Source: Aeromonas tecta (lineage in GTDB: Bacteria > Pseudomonadota > Gammaproteobacteria > Enterobacterales > Aeromonadaceae). From it: 64,000 bases of DNA. The stretch is taken from assembly GCF_000820185.1 (NCBI RefSeq), contig NZ_CDCA01000045.1:62001-126000 (forward strand), written 5' to 3'. Both the position numbers and the translations under genes were made by a program. This document shows, one piece after another, positions 1 through 8,313 of this stretch; the stretch's first letter is position 1, and each line of letters opens with the position of its first letter. The notes beneath the pieces are model-generated. The model ran no database searches and was not told the origin of the DNA. It was given only the letters and a program-made list of their open reading frames with translations.

Positions 1-392
1 TGGTGGGTGGCGAGCCCCATCCCGCCGGTCCGCTGTTCTACAGCCCGACCATCCTGACCGGGGTCACCAAGGGCAACCCCATCCTGGACGAAGAGATCTT
101 CGGGCCGGTCGCGCCTCTGGTACGTTTTGAGACCGAGGCCGAGGCCATCGCGCTGGCCAACGACACCCCCTATGGGCTGGCCGCCTACTTCTATGGCCGC
201 GACATCGCCAGGGTATGGCGGGTGGCCGAGCAGCTGGAATACGGCATGGTGGGCATCAACGAGGGGATCATCTCCACCGAATTGGCGCCCTTTGGCGGCA
301 TCAAGGAGTCCGGCCTTGGCCGGGAAGGGGCGGCCGAGGGACTGGAGGAGTATCTCGAGACCAAATATCTCTGCTTTGGCGGCATTCGCTGA
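1..392 (+). CDS. gabD: Succinate-semialdehyde dehydrogenase, C-terminal part (GabD-like)
   Basis: Only the last 129 or so codons are in the window; the gene enters from the left edge and ends at TGA 390-392. The fragment has the aldehyde dehydrogenase C-terminal signature: a DEEIFGPVAP stretch, a TPYGLAAYFYGRD segment and the PFGGIKESGLGREG motif near the end. The following EEYLETKYLC tail fits GabD-type NAD(P) succinate-semialdehyde dehydrogenases, which oxidise succinic semialdehyde to succinate in the cytoplasm. The catalytic Cys and Glu lie upstream of the window and could not be checked. The call is supported by gabT 232 bases downstream on the same strand: GabT makes the substrate of GabD. 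Confidence 0.88.
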   Translation, partial: VGGEPHPAGPLFYSPTILTGVTKGNPILDEEIFGPVAPLVRFETEAEAIALANDTPYGLAAYFYGRDIARVWRVAEQLEYGMVGINEGIISTELAPFGGIKESGLGREGAAEGLEEYLETKYLCFGGIR

Positions 393-406
393 GGCTGATG
401 GCAGGC

Positions 407-433
407 AGAGGCATCTGAATAAAAGATGCCTCT
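407..433 (+). terminator. Hairpin between gabD and gabT
   Basis: A perfect 10-bp inverted repeat, AGAGGCATCT (407-416) and AGATGCCTCT (424-433), with a 7-base loop lies 15 bases after the gabD stop. There is no T-tract after it, so it may be a processing or stability hairpin rather than a terminator. The rest of the 232-base gap up to gabT shows nothing recognisable. Confidence 0.4.
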
Positions 434-624
434 CATGCCAATCCATCGCTTTTACAGATAGATATTGGGGCGCACCGACCGCCGCACAGGGCCAGAACAG
501 CCCCCTAACGCGCCGCCAGCGCCCCAAAACCGATATGTCGCTCCGCTAACTGATGGCAAGCGACGTCAATTGATAGCCAGATGGCACAGGATTATCCGGG
601 GCAACGGCCCCTCAGGGAGGAAAG

Positions 625-1923
625 ATGAGTCAGTCAGAACAGCATTCAAACCAGGCGTGGCAAGCCCGCCGTGAAGCGGCCGTGGTACAGGGCGTCGGTA
701 CCCTGCTGCCGGTCTTTATCGAGCGGGCAAAAAACGCCGAACTGTGGGACGTGGAAGGCAATCGCTACATCGATTTCGCCTCCGGCATCGCGGTGCTCAA
801 CACCGGCCACAACCATCCCAAGGTGCTCGCCGCGGTGCGCGAGCAGCTCGAAAAGTTCAGCCACACCTGCTTCCAGGTCACCCCTTACTCCGGCTACATC
901 GAGCTGGCGGAGAAGCTCAACGCCCTGGTGCCGGGACCGACCCCCAAGCGCACCCTGTTCCTCTCCACCGGCGCCGAGGCGGTGGAAAACGCCATCAAGA
1001 TAGCCCGCGCCCACACCGGTCGCAGCGGCACCATCGCCTTCAAGGGCGGCTTCCACGGTCGCACCATGATGGGCATGGCGCTCACCGGCAAGGTCGTCCC
1101 CTACAAGACCGGCTTCGGTCCCTTCCCGGGGGAGGTCTATCACCTGCCCTTCCCAGCCGACTACCTGGGCGTGAGCGAGGCCGAGGCCCTGGCGGCGCTG
1201 GATCTCTGCTTCAGCTCGGACATCGAGCCGGCCCGGGTCGCCGCCATCATCTTGGAGCCTGTGCAGGGTGAGGGTGGCTTCTATGTCGCCAGCCCAAGCT
1301 TCATGCAGGCCCTGCGCAAGATCTGTGACCAGCACGGCATCGTGCTCATCTGCGACGAGATCCAGACCGGATTCTGTCGCACCGGCAAGACCTTCGCCAC
1401 CGAGTACAGCGGCGTCGAGCCGGACATCATGACCCTGGCGAAAAGCCTGGCGGGCGGCTTCCCATTGTCTGCCGTGGTGGGCAAGAGCGAGATCATGAAC
1501 GCCGCCAAACCCGGTGGCCTCGGCGGCACCTATGCCGGCTCCCCCATCGCCTGCGCCGCCGCCCTGGCGGTGCTGGAGGTGATCGAGGAGGAGAAGCTCA
1601 ACCAGCAGGCCTTGCGCCAGGGTGAGCAGATCAAGGCGCGGCTGCATCAGCTGGCGGAGCGCTTCGACTGCATCGGCGACATCCGCGGCCCCGGCGCCAT
1701 GGTAGCCATGGAGTTGGTCAAGGGGCGCGATGCCAGCCAACCCGCCCCGGATCTCACCAAGCGGCTGGTGGCCGAGGCCGGCAAGCGCGGCCTGGTGCTG
1801 CTGGCCTGCGGCGTGCGTGCCAACGTGATCCGCTTCCTCGCCCCCCTCACCGCCGCCCCGGCGTTGATCGACGAGGGACTCGACTTACTGGAGCAAGCAT
1901 TGAGCGCCGCCAGTCAGGGCTAG
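625..1923 (+). CDS. gabT: 4-aminobutyrate aminotransferase
   Basis: 432 aa, the usual GabT length (E. coli 426). A class III PLP-dependent aminotransferase that moves the amino group of GABA to 2-oxoglutarate, giving succinic semialdehyde and glutamate. Visible family features: LFLSTGAEAVENAIKIAR near residues 111-128, the ICDEIQTGFCRTG segment holding the PLP-ring Asp, and TLAKSLAGGFPLSAVVG with the Schiff-base lysine at Lys273. The ATG start has a strong ribosome site, AGGGAGGAAAG, just upstream. It follows gabD on the same strand and precedes two putrescine permeases, which fits degradation of putrescine via GABA. An acetylornithine aminotransferase is less likely given the gabD neighbour. 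Confidence 0.95.
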   Translation: MSQSEQHSNQAWQARREAAVVQGVGTLLPVFIERAKNAELWDVEGNRYIDFASGIAVLNTGHNHPKVLAAVREQLEKFSHTCFQVTPYSGYIELAEKLNALVPGPTPKRTLFLSTGAEAVENAIKIARAHTGRSGTIAFKGGFHGRTMMGMALTGKVVPYKTGFGPFPGEVYHLPFPADYLGVSEAEALAALDLCFSSDIEPARVAAIILEPVQGEGGFYVASPSFMQALRKICDQHGIVLICDEIQTGFCRTGKTFATEYSGVEPDIMTLAKSLAGGFPLSAVVGKSEIMNAAKPGGLGGTYAGSPIACAAALAVLEVIEEEKLNQQALRQGEQIKARLHQLAERFDCIGDIRGPGAMVAMELVKGRDASQPAPDLTKRLVAEAGKRGLVLLACGVRANVIRFLAPLTAAPALIDEGLDLLEQALSAASQG

Positions 1924-1965
1924 TGTCCGGGTTTTCCTGCCCGTACGAAGGATATCGTCAGATAA

Positions 1966-1996
1966 CTGCAGGCCGTCCATCGCGGATGGCCTGCAG
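1966..1996 (+). terminator. Hairpin after gabT
   Basis: CTGCAGGCCGTCC (1966-1978) pairs with GGATGGCCTGCAG (1984-1996) at 12 of 13 positions around a short loop. It sits 42 bases after the gabT stop. No clean T-run follows, so termination is likely but not certain. Confidence 0.5.
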
Positions 1997-2026
1997 ATAC
2001 GGTATCATTTCGCCCCCAAAAAATGA

Positions 2027-2090
2027 TGACAGGAGCACTTGGCTCCCTTTGTGAGCGGTCACCCTGTCATGGAGCCCTTCAGGGCTCTTT
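2027..2090 (+). promoter_or_regulatory. Structured mRNA leader of the first putrescine permease
   Basis: The 90 bases before the permease start fold into nested hairpins. TGACAGG (2027-2033) can pair with CCTGTCA (2063-2069), enclosing further G/C-rich sequence. Immediately after comes GAGCCC-TTCA-GGGCTC (2072-2087) followed by TTT, which resembles a weak intrinsic terminator. The ribosome site TAGGAGA is about 20 bases further on. A short open frame starts at ATG 2023 and runs across the permease start in another frame. This layout is compatible with attenuation or translational control; that is inference. Confidence 0.35.
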
Positions 2091-2117
2091 ACCACTGCAT
2101 TCTAGGAGACTGGCCCT

Positions 2118-3497
2118 ATGGCCCCACGCCCTGCGCGACTGAAACAAACCCTGACCCTCTGGCAAGTGGTCGTGATGGGCTTGGCCTACATGACCCCCAT
2201 GGTGGTGTTCGATACCTTCGGCATCGTCACCGACATCACTCAGGGTCACGTCACCACCGCCTACCTGCTGGCGTTGGTCGGGGTACTGTTTACCGCCTCC
2301 AGCTACAGCAAGATGGTGCGTCACTACCCGATCGCGGGCTCGGCCTACACCTATGCCCAACGGGAGTTTTCCCCGGTGGTGGGCTTTTTGGTGGGCTGGT
2401 CGTCGCTGCTCGACTACATCTTCCTGCCGATGATCAACATGCTGCTCGCCAAGATCTATCTGAGCGCCCTCTTCCCCGGCGTCGAGCCCTGGATCTTCAT
2501 CCTCGGCATGACGGTGCTGATGACGGCCATCAACCTGCGCGGCATCGATCTGGTGGCCAACCTCAATGGCATCATCATCTTCATCCAGATAGCCATCATG
2601 CTGGTCTTCCTCGGCCTGCTCGCCCATGGCATCTATCAGGGGGAAGGGCTCGGCACCGTCAGCCTGCAGCCCATCTACAGCAGCGGCACCGAACTGCTGC
2701 CACTGCTGACCGGCGCCACCATCCTCTGCTTCTCCTTCCTCGGTTTCGACAGCCTGAGTGCGCTGTCCGAGGAGACACCGGAGGCGGGCAAGGTGATCCC
2801 CAAGGCCATCTTCCTGACCGCCTTGCTGGGGGGCCTCATCTTCGTGGTGGTGGCCTACGCCCTGCAGCTCTACTTCCCGGATGCCTCGCGCTTCCAGGCG
2901 CCGGATGCGGTGCTGCCGGAGATCGCCCTCTATGTCGGCGGCAAACTGTTCCAAAGCGTGGTGCTGGTGTGCGCCTGCGTGGCCGTGCTGGCCTCCGGGC
3001 TCTCCTCCCACGCCGGCGTCTCCCGCATCCTCTACGTGATGGGGCGCGACAAGGTACTGCCGCAGCGCACCTTCGGCTATATCCATCCCAAATGGCGGAC
3101 CCCGGTGTTCAACATCCTGCTGGTCGGTTTGCTGGCCTTGTCGGCCGTCAGTTTCGATCTGGAAATCGCCCTCGCGCTGATCAACTTCGGCGCCCTGGTC
3201 GCCTTCACCGTGGTCAATCTGTCGGTGATCTCCTGCTACTACGTGCGCCAGGGCCGCAACAAAACCTGGCAGGATCGGCTGCAATACCTGGTGCTGCCTT
3301 TGTGCGGCGCCGGGACTGTCGCCGTCTTGTGGCTCAACCTGGAGCAGACCTCCCTCATCCTGGGCATGGTCTGGGCTGCCATCGGCGCGCTTTACCTGTT
3401 TTTGCGCACCACCGTCTGGCGGGTTTCGCTGCCGGCCACCCCGGCGGCAGGCCTTGCCAGCAGCGGGCTGACCTCCATTGCGTCGACACCGGAATAG
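2118..3497 (+). CDS. puuP: Putrescine importer, PuuP-type APC permease (copy 1)
   Basis: 459 aa inner-membrane amino acid-polyamine-organocation permease with about 12 hydrophobic segments. It is very close in sequence to E. coli PuuP, the proton-coupled putrescine importer: shared blocks include [41 protein letters not shown] and [20 protein letters not shown]. Start ATG 2118 follows TAGGAGA. It lies downstream of gabT and upstream of a second permease of the same type (3894-5243), so the cluster probably imports putrescine and degrades it through GABA. Substrate is inferred from similarity; another amine or amino acid is possible. Confidence 0.87.
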   Translation: MAPRPARLKQTLTLWQVVVMGLAYMTPMVVFDTFGIVTDITQGHVTTAYLLALVGVLFTASSYSKMVRHYPIAGSAYTYAQREFSPVVGFLVGWSSLLDYIFLPMINMLLAKIYLSALFPGVEPWIFILGMTVLMTAINLRGIDLVANLNGIIIFIQIAIMLVFLGLLAHGIYQGEGLGTVSLQPIYSSGTELLPLLTGATILCFSFLGFDSLSALSEETPEAGKVIPKAIFLTALLGGLIFVVVAYALQLYFPDASRFQAPDAVLPEIALYVGGKLFQSVVLVCACVAVLASGLSSHAGVSRILYVMGRDKVLPQRTFGYIHPKWRTPVFNILLVGLLALSAVSFDLEIALALINFGALVAFTVVNLSVISCYYVRQGRNKTWQDRLQYLVLPLCGAGTVAVLWLNLEQTSLILGMVWAAIGALYLFLRTTVWRVSLPATPAAGLASSGLTSIASTPE

Positions 3498-3605
3498 CGG
3501 CCATTTATTGATGTAAACCCGGTCATTGATCATTCTCTTGCCGGGAATGCCGATCCTGGCTTGTCATCCCCCCCCATCTGGGGCAAAATGCGCGCCGATT
3601 TGAAT

Positions 3606-3636
3606 AGCCGATGTGATCCTCACATCGGTTATTTTT
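3606..3636 (+). terminator. Terminator after first permease
   Basis: CCGATGTGA (3608-3616), a TCC loop and TCACATCGG (3620-3628), followed by TTATTTTT. A good rho-independent terminator about 110 bases after the stop. It implies that the second permease is transcribed from its own promoter. Confidence 0.75.
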
Positions 3637-3893
3637 CATTTTGAAAACAAATGTCTACTTCGAGGCCGGAACACTTCCGGAAATGATATCTAGGTTCAGA
3701 TGGACCTAATGCCGCAATGAGGAAAAACATGGGGCTCTTATTGGCTTTGTCTCCGGTTGTCACCGGAACCTGCTTTGGTCGTCACTCGACCAACGTCTGT
3801 GGTCTGCATACCGATGCGATGCGTATGCGTGAAACCAGTCCCATGGCCTCAAGCCATTCAACTTCCTGCAGCGCACGTAAGGAGGAAGCCTGA
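3637..3893 (+). promoter_or_regulatory. Leader region of second permease, with possible leader peptide
   Basis: This untranslated stretch holds several small hairpins: CCGGT/ACCGG around 3752-3765, TTGGTCG/CGACCAA around 3774-3792 and GCATAC/GTATGC around 3806-3828. It is also spanned by an open frame of 58 codons (3717-3893, listed separately) that stops exactly where the permease begins. The ribosome site AAGGAGGAAG near 3879-3888 is strong. The arrangement suggests post-transcriptional control of the permease. Confidence 0.35.
3717..3893 (+). CDS. Possible 58-aa leader peptide of second permease
   Basis: ATG 3717 opens a frame of 58 codons ending at TGA 3891-3893, directly followed by the GTG start of the permease at 3894. 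The start is preceded by a weak purine stretch. The peptide begins with MRKNMGLLLALSPVV, hydrophobic enough for a poor signal-like N-terminus, and then is rich in Arg, His, Ser and Cys with no domain I recognise. Stop-to-start contact favours translational coupling. It may be a regulatory leader ORF, as is known for some polyamine genes, or simply a chance frame; no similarity to SpeFL could be established by eye. Confidence 0.3.
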   Translation: MRKNMGLLLALSPVVTGTCFGRHSTNVCGLHTDAMRMRETSPMASSHSTSCSARKEEA

Positions 3894-5243
3894 GTGAGCC
3901 AGCAACCCGTTCGTCTGAAAAAAACCCTCAGCATGTGGCAAGTGGTGGTCATGGGCCTGGCCTATCTGACCCCCATGGCCGTGTTCGACACCTTCGCCAT
4001 CGTCGGTGACATCACCGACGGCCGCGTCGCCACCGCCTACCTGCTGGCGCTGGGCGGCATCCTGCTGACCGCGTTCAGCTATGGCCATCTGGTGCGCCGC
4101 TTCCCCTCCGCGGGCTCCGCCTACACCTATGCCCAGAAGGTGTTCAACCCCTACGTCGGTTTCATGGTCGGCTGGTCATCCCTGCTCGACTACATGTTCA
4201 TGCCGATGATCAACATCCTGTTGGCCAAGATCTACCTGACCGCCATGTTCCCCGGGGTCGATCCCTGGATCTTCATCTTCGGCCTGGTGACGGTGATGAC
4301 CTTCCTGAACCTGCGCGGCATCAACCTGGTCGCCAACTTCAACGGCTTCATCGTGGTGATCCAGATTGCCATCATCACCCTCTTCATCGGCCTGATGGGC
4401 TGGGGCATCTATCACGGTGAGGGTGCCGGCACCCTGATGAGCAGCCGCCCGTTCCATGTGGAATCTGCCAGCATGCTGCCGCTGTTTACCGGCGCCACCA
4501 TTCTCTGCTTCTCCTTCCTCGGCTTCGACGGTCTGAGCTCGCTCTCCGAAGAGACTCCCAACGCCGGCAAGGTGATCCCGCGCGCCATCGTGCTGACCGC
4601 CCTCATCGGCGGCGTCATCTTCGTGGTGGTCTCCTACTGCCTGCAGCTCTACTTCCCGGACTTGGCCCGCTTCAAGGAGCCCGATGCGGTGCTGCCCGAG
4701 ATCGCCCTCTACGTCGGCGGCGCCTTCTTCCAGAGCGTGGTGCTGGTGTGCACCACGGTGGCGGTGCTGGCCTCCGGCATGGCGGCCCACGCCGGGGTGT
4801 CGCGCATCCTCTACGTGATGGGACGGGATCGCATGATCCCGGAGCGGGTGTTTGGCTACATCCACCCGAAATACCGCACTCCCGCCATCAACGTACTGAT
4901 GGTGGGCGCCTTGGCCCTCTCCGCCGTGTCGTTCGACTTGGACATGGCGCTGGCGCTGGTGAACTTCGGCGCCCTGGTCGCCTTCACCTTCGTCAATCTG
5001 TCGGTCATCGGTCAGTTCTGGGTGCGCGAGAAGCGCAACAAGAGCCTCAAGGATCACCTGTTGTTCCTGGTGTTGCCGCTGCTAGGCGCCGCCACTATCG
5101 GCGCGCTCTGGATCAACCTGGAGCAGAGCTCCCTCGAACTTGGCCTCATCTGGGCGGGGATCGGGGTGACCTATCTGTTCCTGCGCCTCGCGGTATTCCG
5201 CATCCCCTTCCGTCAGTACGAGGAAGCGGCCGACGGCCAGTAA
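3894..5243 (+). CDS. Putrescine importer, PuuP-type APC permease (copy 2)
   Basis: 449 aa, about 12 membrane segments, closely related to the permease at 2118-3497 and to E. coli PuuP (shared [54 protein letters not shown]). GTG start at 3894, chosen because AAGGAGGAAG lies 6-7 bases upstream and because the N-terminus aligns with copy 1. The pair looks like a tandem duplication that has diverged; the two may differ in affinity, substrate or regulation, since each has its own structured leader and there is a terminator between them. A strong terminator follows at 5265-5288. Confidence 0.87.
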   Translation: MSQQPVRLKKTLSMWQVVVMGLAYLTPMAVFDTFAIVGDITDGRVATAYLLALGGILLTAFSYGHLVRRFPSAGSAYTYAQKVFNPYVGFMVGWSSLLDYMFMPMINILLAKIYLTAMFPGVDPWIFIFGLVTVMTFLNLRGINLVANFNGFIVVIQIAIITLFIGLMGWGIYHGEGAGTLMSSRPFHVESASMLPLFTGATILCFSFLGFDGLSSLSEETPNAGKVIPRAIVLTALIGGVIFVVVSYCLQLYFPDLARFKEPDAVLPEIALYVGGAFFQSVVLVCTTVAVLASGMAAHAGVSRILYVMGRDRMIPERVFGYIHPKYRTPAINVLMVGALALSAVSFDLDMALALVNFGALVAFTFVNLSVIGQFWVREKRNKSLKDHLLFLVLPLLGAATIGALWINLEQSSLELGLIWAGIGVTYLFLRLAVFRIPFRQYEEAADGQ

Positions 5244-5264
5244 ACATCCGTCATGATGCAAAGA

Positions 5265-5288
5265 GGGGAGCCCGTGGCTCCCCTTTTT
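5265..5288 (+). terminator. Terminator after second permease
   Basis: GGGGAGCC (5265-5272), CGT loop, GGCTCCCC (5276-5283) and TTTTT. A textbook intrinsic terminator. Confidence 0.85.
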
Positions 5289-5333
5289 CATTTGCGTCGC
5301 TGATGGCGCCGCACACACCGCTGACGGTGCAAA

Positions 5334-5783
5334 TCAGTATGCACCGCTCCTGCGCAGTACGGCCCGGCCCGCCGCCTGAGCGGGATCGTTCACCGCATTC
5401 TCGACCCGCTGCTTGCTGTTGCGCGCCTTGTTGTAGGCCTCGTCCACCCCGGTGGCCTGAGCCGCCTTACGCTTGGCGTAGTCGGCGGGATCGTCCACCG
5501 CGTTCTCGACTCGCTGCTGGGTGTTCTTCGCCTTGTTGTAGGCCTCGTCCACGCCGGTGGCCTGGGCCGCCTTGCGCTTGGCGTAACCGGCGGGATCGTT
5601 GACCGCATTGTCTACCCGCTGCTTGGCGCTCGCCGCCGAGCAACGGCTGTTAACGCCGGTGGTGCTGTTGACGGCGGAGCCGATGGCCACCTGTTCGGCG
5701 CTGCAACCGGAGGAGAGGATATCGGCATGGGACGGGAGGGCGATCAGGGTCAGGGGAAAGAGCAGGAGGGACCAAGGCTTCAT
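5334..5783 (-). CDS. Secreted protein with 35-residue tandem repeats
   Basis: 149 aa. I do not recognise a named family. Residues 1-20 form a signal peptide ending in PSHA, so the product should reach the periplasm or beyond. After a short segment with two cysteines (Cys27, Cys48) come two nearly identical 35-residue repeats (residues 55-89 and 90-124) with the core QRVENAVDDPADYAKRKAA and QATGVDEAYNKA, plus a truncated third copy from 125. The repeats are Ala/Lys/Asp rich and probably helical. The 105-bp DNA repeats are also near identical, so copy number could vary. ATG start at 5783. It is convergent with the permease upstream on the map and stands alone. Confidence 0.7.
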   Translation of the reverse strand: MKPWSLLLFPLTLIALPSHADILSSGCSAEQVAIGSAVNSTTGVNSRCSAASAKQRVDNAVNDPAGYAKRKAAQATGVDEAYNKAKNTQQRVENAVDDPADYAKRKAAQATGVDEAYNKARNSKQRVENAVNDPAQAAGRAVLRRSGAY

Positions 5784-5984
5784 GACAGACTCACAATTGC
5801 GAATAAATGACCGCGCAGTTTACCTCCTGAGGCAGCGGGATGTTACCGGACCGGCCGCCGTTTCGCGCGCCCTCCGTCAGTTTCTAACGCATCCATCCGC
5901 TACATCAGTTCAACTCACTACCAATCAAATATTAATCAGCATGATATGTCGCTACACCACAACCGATGAGCAGTAATGAGAGGG

Positions 5985-6032
5985 CTGTCATCAAACCATC
6001 ATAAAAATGTCACGTTGTCATATTTCTGTCAT
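5985..6032 (+). promoter_or_regulatory. Pho box upstream of Na/Pi cotransporter
   Basis: TTGTCAT-ATTT-CTGTCAT (6015-6032) matches the PhoB-binding consensus of two 7-bp repeats 11 bases apart. Upstream, CTGTCAT (5985), CCATCAT (5996) and ATGTCAC (6007) continue the 11-base rhythm, suggesting tandem PhoB sites. The target gene encodes a phosphate cotransporter, which makes phosphate-starvation control very plausible. Confidence 0.8.
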
Positions 6033-6084
6033 GGAGCCTTGCTGTAATGCGCCCGTCCATTTTCACAGACTGCCCAGAGGCATC

Positions 6085-7239
6085 ATGCACAGCACCCCAT
6101 CTTCCCCACAACAGCAGACCCTTCGCACTGGCCCACTGTTCAACTGGCTGGCTGTCATCACCCTGATCTACCTGATCCTGGTCGCCGTCGGGGCCGTCTC
6201 CCACGGTTTCAAAGGCTTCTCCGGTGGCGCCGAGGGCGCGGCCCAGATCTTCGCCTTCGCCAACAACCCCTTCGTCGCCCTGCTGCTCGGCATCCTGGCC
6301 ACCGCCCTGGTGCAATCCTCCAGCACCGTCACCTCGGTGATCGTCGGCCTGGTGGCGGGCGGCCTGCCCATGGAGATGGCGATCCCCATGGTGATGGGCG
6401 CCAACCTCGGCACCACCATCACCAATACCATCGTCTCCCTTGGCCATATTCGGGACAGGGCAGAGTTCCGCCGCGCCTTCGCCGCCGCCACCGTGCACGA
6501 CTTCTTCAACCTGCTGGCGGTGTTCATCTTCCTGCCGCTCGAGCTGATGTTCGGTCTGCTGCAACAGAGTGCAGAGTGGCTCGCCAACCTGCTGATGGGG
6601 TCGGCCGACATGTCGATGAAGGGCATGGATTTCATGAAACCCATCATCTCGCCGGCGCTGGACCTTATCGACCAGGCCGCCGCCTTCCTGCCGGGCAAGG
6701 GCCCCGCCATCGCCACCATTGCCATCGGTATCCTGCTGATCCTCGGCTGCGTCACCAGCCTCGGCAAGATACTGCAACGGGTCATGGTCGGCCGCGCCAA
6801 GGAGCTGCTGCACAAAGCGCTGGGCCGTGGTCCGCTGACCGGCATCGCCTCCGGCACCCTGGTCACCGTCATGGTGCAGTCCTCCTCCACCACCACCAGC
6901 CTGATGATCCCGCTGGCCGGCGGCGGCGTGTTCAGCACTCGCCAGCTCTACCCCTTCACCCTGGGCGCCAACATCGGCACCACCATCACGGCCCTGCTGG
7001 CGGCCACCGCCATCAGCGGCGCCGGTGCCCAGCTGGCGCTGACCATCGCCCTGGTGCACGTGCTGTTCAACCTGTTCGCCGTGGCGCTCATCTATGGCGT
7101 GCCCTTCCTGCGGGAATTGCCCATCAAGGCGGCCGAGACACTGGCCCGGGTGGGCAGCGAGAACAAGCTGCTGGCCCTTGGCTATGTGGGTGGGCTCTTC
7201 TTCGCCCTGCCCGCCCTGATGATGGTGGCGGTCAAGTAA
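6085..7239 (+). CDS. Na+/phosphate cotransporter family protein
   Basis: 384 aa inner-membrane protein of the Na/Pi cotransporter (PF02690) family, similar in size and organisation to Vibrio NptA. The two inverted family repeats are visible: ALVQSSSTVTSVIVGLVAGG near residues 75-94 and MVQSSSTTTSLMIPLAGGG near 262-280, each followed by a GANLGTTIT or GANIGTTIT motif. An ATG at 6007 is in frame but lies inside the Pho box, so the start at 6085, preceded by CAGAGG, is preferred. It should take up inorganic phosphate with sodium. Pho-box control supports this. Confidence 0.88.
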   Translation: MHSTPSSPQQQTLRTGPLFNWLAVITLIYLILVAVGAVSHGFKGFSGGAEGAAQIFAFANNPFVALLLGILATALVQSSSTVTSVIVGLVAGGLPMEMAIPMVMGANLGTTITNTIVSLGHIRDRAEFRRAFAAATVHDFFNLLAVFIFLPLELMFGLLQQSAEWLANLLMGSADMSMKGMDFMKPIISPALDLIDQAAAFLPGKGPAIATIAIGILLILGCVTSLGKILQRVMVGRAKELLHKALGRGPLTGIASGTLVTVMVQSSSTTTSLMIPLAGGGVFSTRQLYPFTLGANIGTTITALLAATAISGAGAQLALTIALVHVLFNLFAVALIYGVPFLRELPIKAAETLARVGSENKLLALGYVGGLFFALPALMMVAVK

Positions 7240-7478
7240 GCCGAGCTCAGGCGCGAGGGGGGAATGGCAACGCCCTCCCCTCGCCATTGGGCATGGCCTC
7301 CAACAGAACCAGCCAACGGAGAGAGGGCAAAGGTCACTCTCCTCCTTTGTCTGCGCTATCTGTCTGCACTATCTGTCTTCACTATCACATCCTCCGGCCT
7401 CCCGACTCGCCCTCTCTGCGTGGCTGGGATAAGATGCCGCTCTCATTGCATTCTTTGTACAGGGAATAGGAAAAACTG

Positions 7479-7949
7479 ATGAAATTCATTCTGATCGCGC
7501 TGCTGATTGCCGGGGCGGCTTACTACTTCTACTCCAGTGCCAACAACAAAAAGCTGGCGGCAGAGAACGTGCGCCAGGGCGCCGAGTTCCTCGCCAGCAA
7601 CAAGGAGAAACCGCTGGTGACCACTACGGCCTCCGGTCTGCAATACGAAGTGCTGACTCCGGGCACCGGTACTGTGCACCCCACCGCCACCAGCAAGGTC
7701 AAGGTGCACTACGAGGGCAAGCTGCTGGACGGCACCGTCTTCGACAGCTCGGTCGCCCGCGGCGAGCCCATCGAGTTTGGTCTGAACCAAGTGATCGCCG
7801 GCTGGACTGAAGGGGTACAGCTGATGGTGGAAGGGGAGAAGACCCGATTCTACATCCCCGCCAACCTGGCCTATGGCGATCGCGCCGCCGGCAAGATCCC
7901 GCCGGGATCCGTGCTTATCTTCGACGTGGAATTGCTGGGCATTCAGTAA
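7479..7949 (+). CDS. FKBP-type peptidyl-prolyl cis-trans isomerase
   Basis: 156 aa. An N-terminal hydrophobic segment (residues 2-19) acts as a membrane anchor or uncleaved signal, so the FKBP domain (about 45-156) should face the periplasm. Conserved FKBP features: VKVHYEGKLLDGTVFDSS, GLNQVIAGWTEGVQLM, AYGDRAAGKIPPGSVLIFDVELL. It catalyses proline isomerisation during folding. ATG start 7479 has AGGGAATAGGAA upstream. The last 58 bases are repeated twice, in decayed form, immediately downstream (7950-8066), described separately. Confidence 0.9.
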   Translation: MKFILIALLIAGAAYYFYSSANNKKLAAENVRQGAEFLASNKEKPLVTTTASGLQYEVLTPGTGTVHPTATSKVKVHYEGKLLDGTVFDSSVARGEPIEFGLNQVIAGWTEGVQLMVEGEKTRFYIPANLAYGDRAAGKIPPGSVLIFDVELLGIQ

Positions 7950-8066
7950 CAAGATCCCCGCGAAGCACCATCCTTATCTTCGACGTGGAGCTGCTGGGTA
8001 TTCAGTAACAAGATCCCGCGAAGCACAGTGCTTAGCTTCGATGTGGAACTGCTGCTATCCAGCGAG
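7892..8066 (+). repeat. Three tandem copies of the FKBP gene 3' end, two decayed
   Basis: CAAGATCCC occurs at 7892, 7950 and 8009, and CGACGTGG or CGATGTGG at 7922, 7981 and 8039, so a 58-59 bp unit is repeated three times. The first copy is the real end of the FKBP gene. Copy 2 keeps the codons for IFDVELLGIQ and a stop. Copy 3 would read LSFDVELLL and then runs on into the terminator. Copies 2 and 3 have no upstream coding part. Confidence 0.85.
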
Positions 8067-8087
8067 TCAGCCATCGCCAAGAAGTCA

Positions 8088-8124
8088 CCATCAGGCCAGC
8101 GCAACCCGCTGGCCTGATGGTTTT
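8088..8124 (+). terminator. Terminator of FKBP gene
   Basis: A 14-bp perfect stem: CCATCAGGCCAGCG (8088-8101) and CGCTGGCCTGATGG (8107-8120), loop CAACC, followed by TTTTC. It lies beyond the decayed 3'-end copies, so those are probably transcribed with the gene. Confidence 0.85.
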
Positions 8125-8313
8125 CAGCTCCCCTGACATGGCTGCCAACGCCGCCACTATCAACCAAAAGTGAACAGTGATTACACATAGCATTGGATTG
8201 TTAACCATAAAACTTGAGCAGATAATGACTTCAATGTCAGTGGCCCTGTGCCCTGATCCCGTTTCATGCGGTGACGGCCGGTTGTGCCCACACTGCCAAC
8301 AAGGAGTCTTATC

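Noticed and set aside
2079-3533. Long minus-strand open frame (about 484 codons) opposite the first permease
   Set aside because: It is antisense to a clear PuuP gene, has biased His/Gln/Asp/Gly composition typical of shadow frames in GC-rich DNA, and has no ribosome site.
5390-5620. Repeats that could be taken for a CRISPR array
   Set aside because: They are 105-bp in-frame coding repeats with no unique spacers and no cas genes nearby.
6010-7287. Long minus-strand frame opposite the Na/Pi cotransporter
   Set aside because: Antisense shadow of a conserved membrane protein gene; composition is unlike a real protein.
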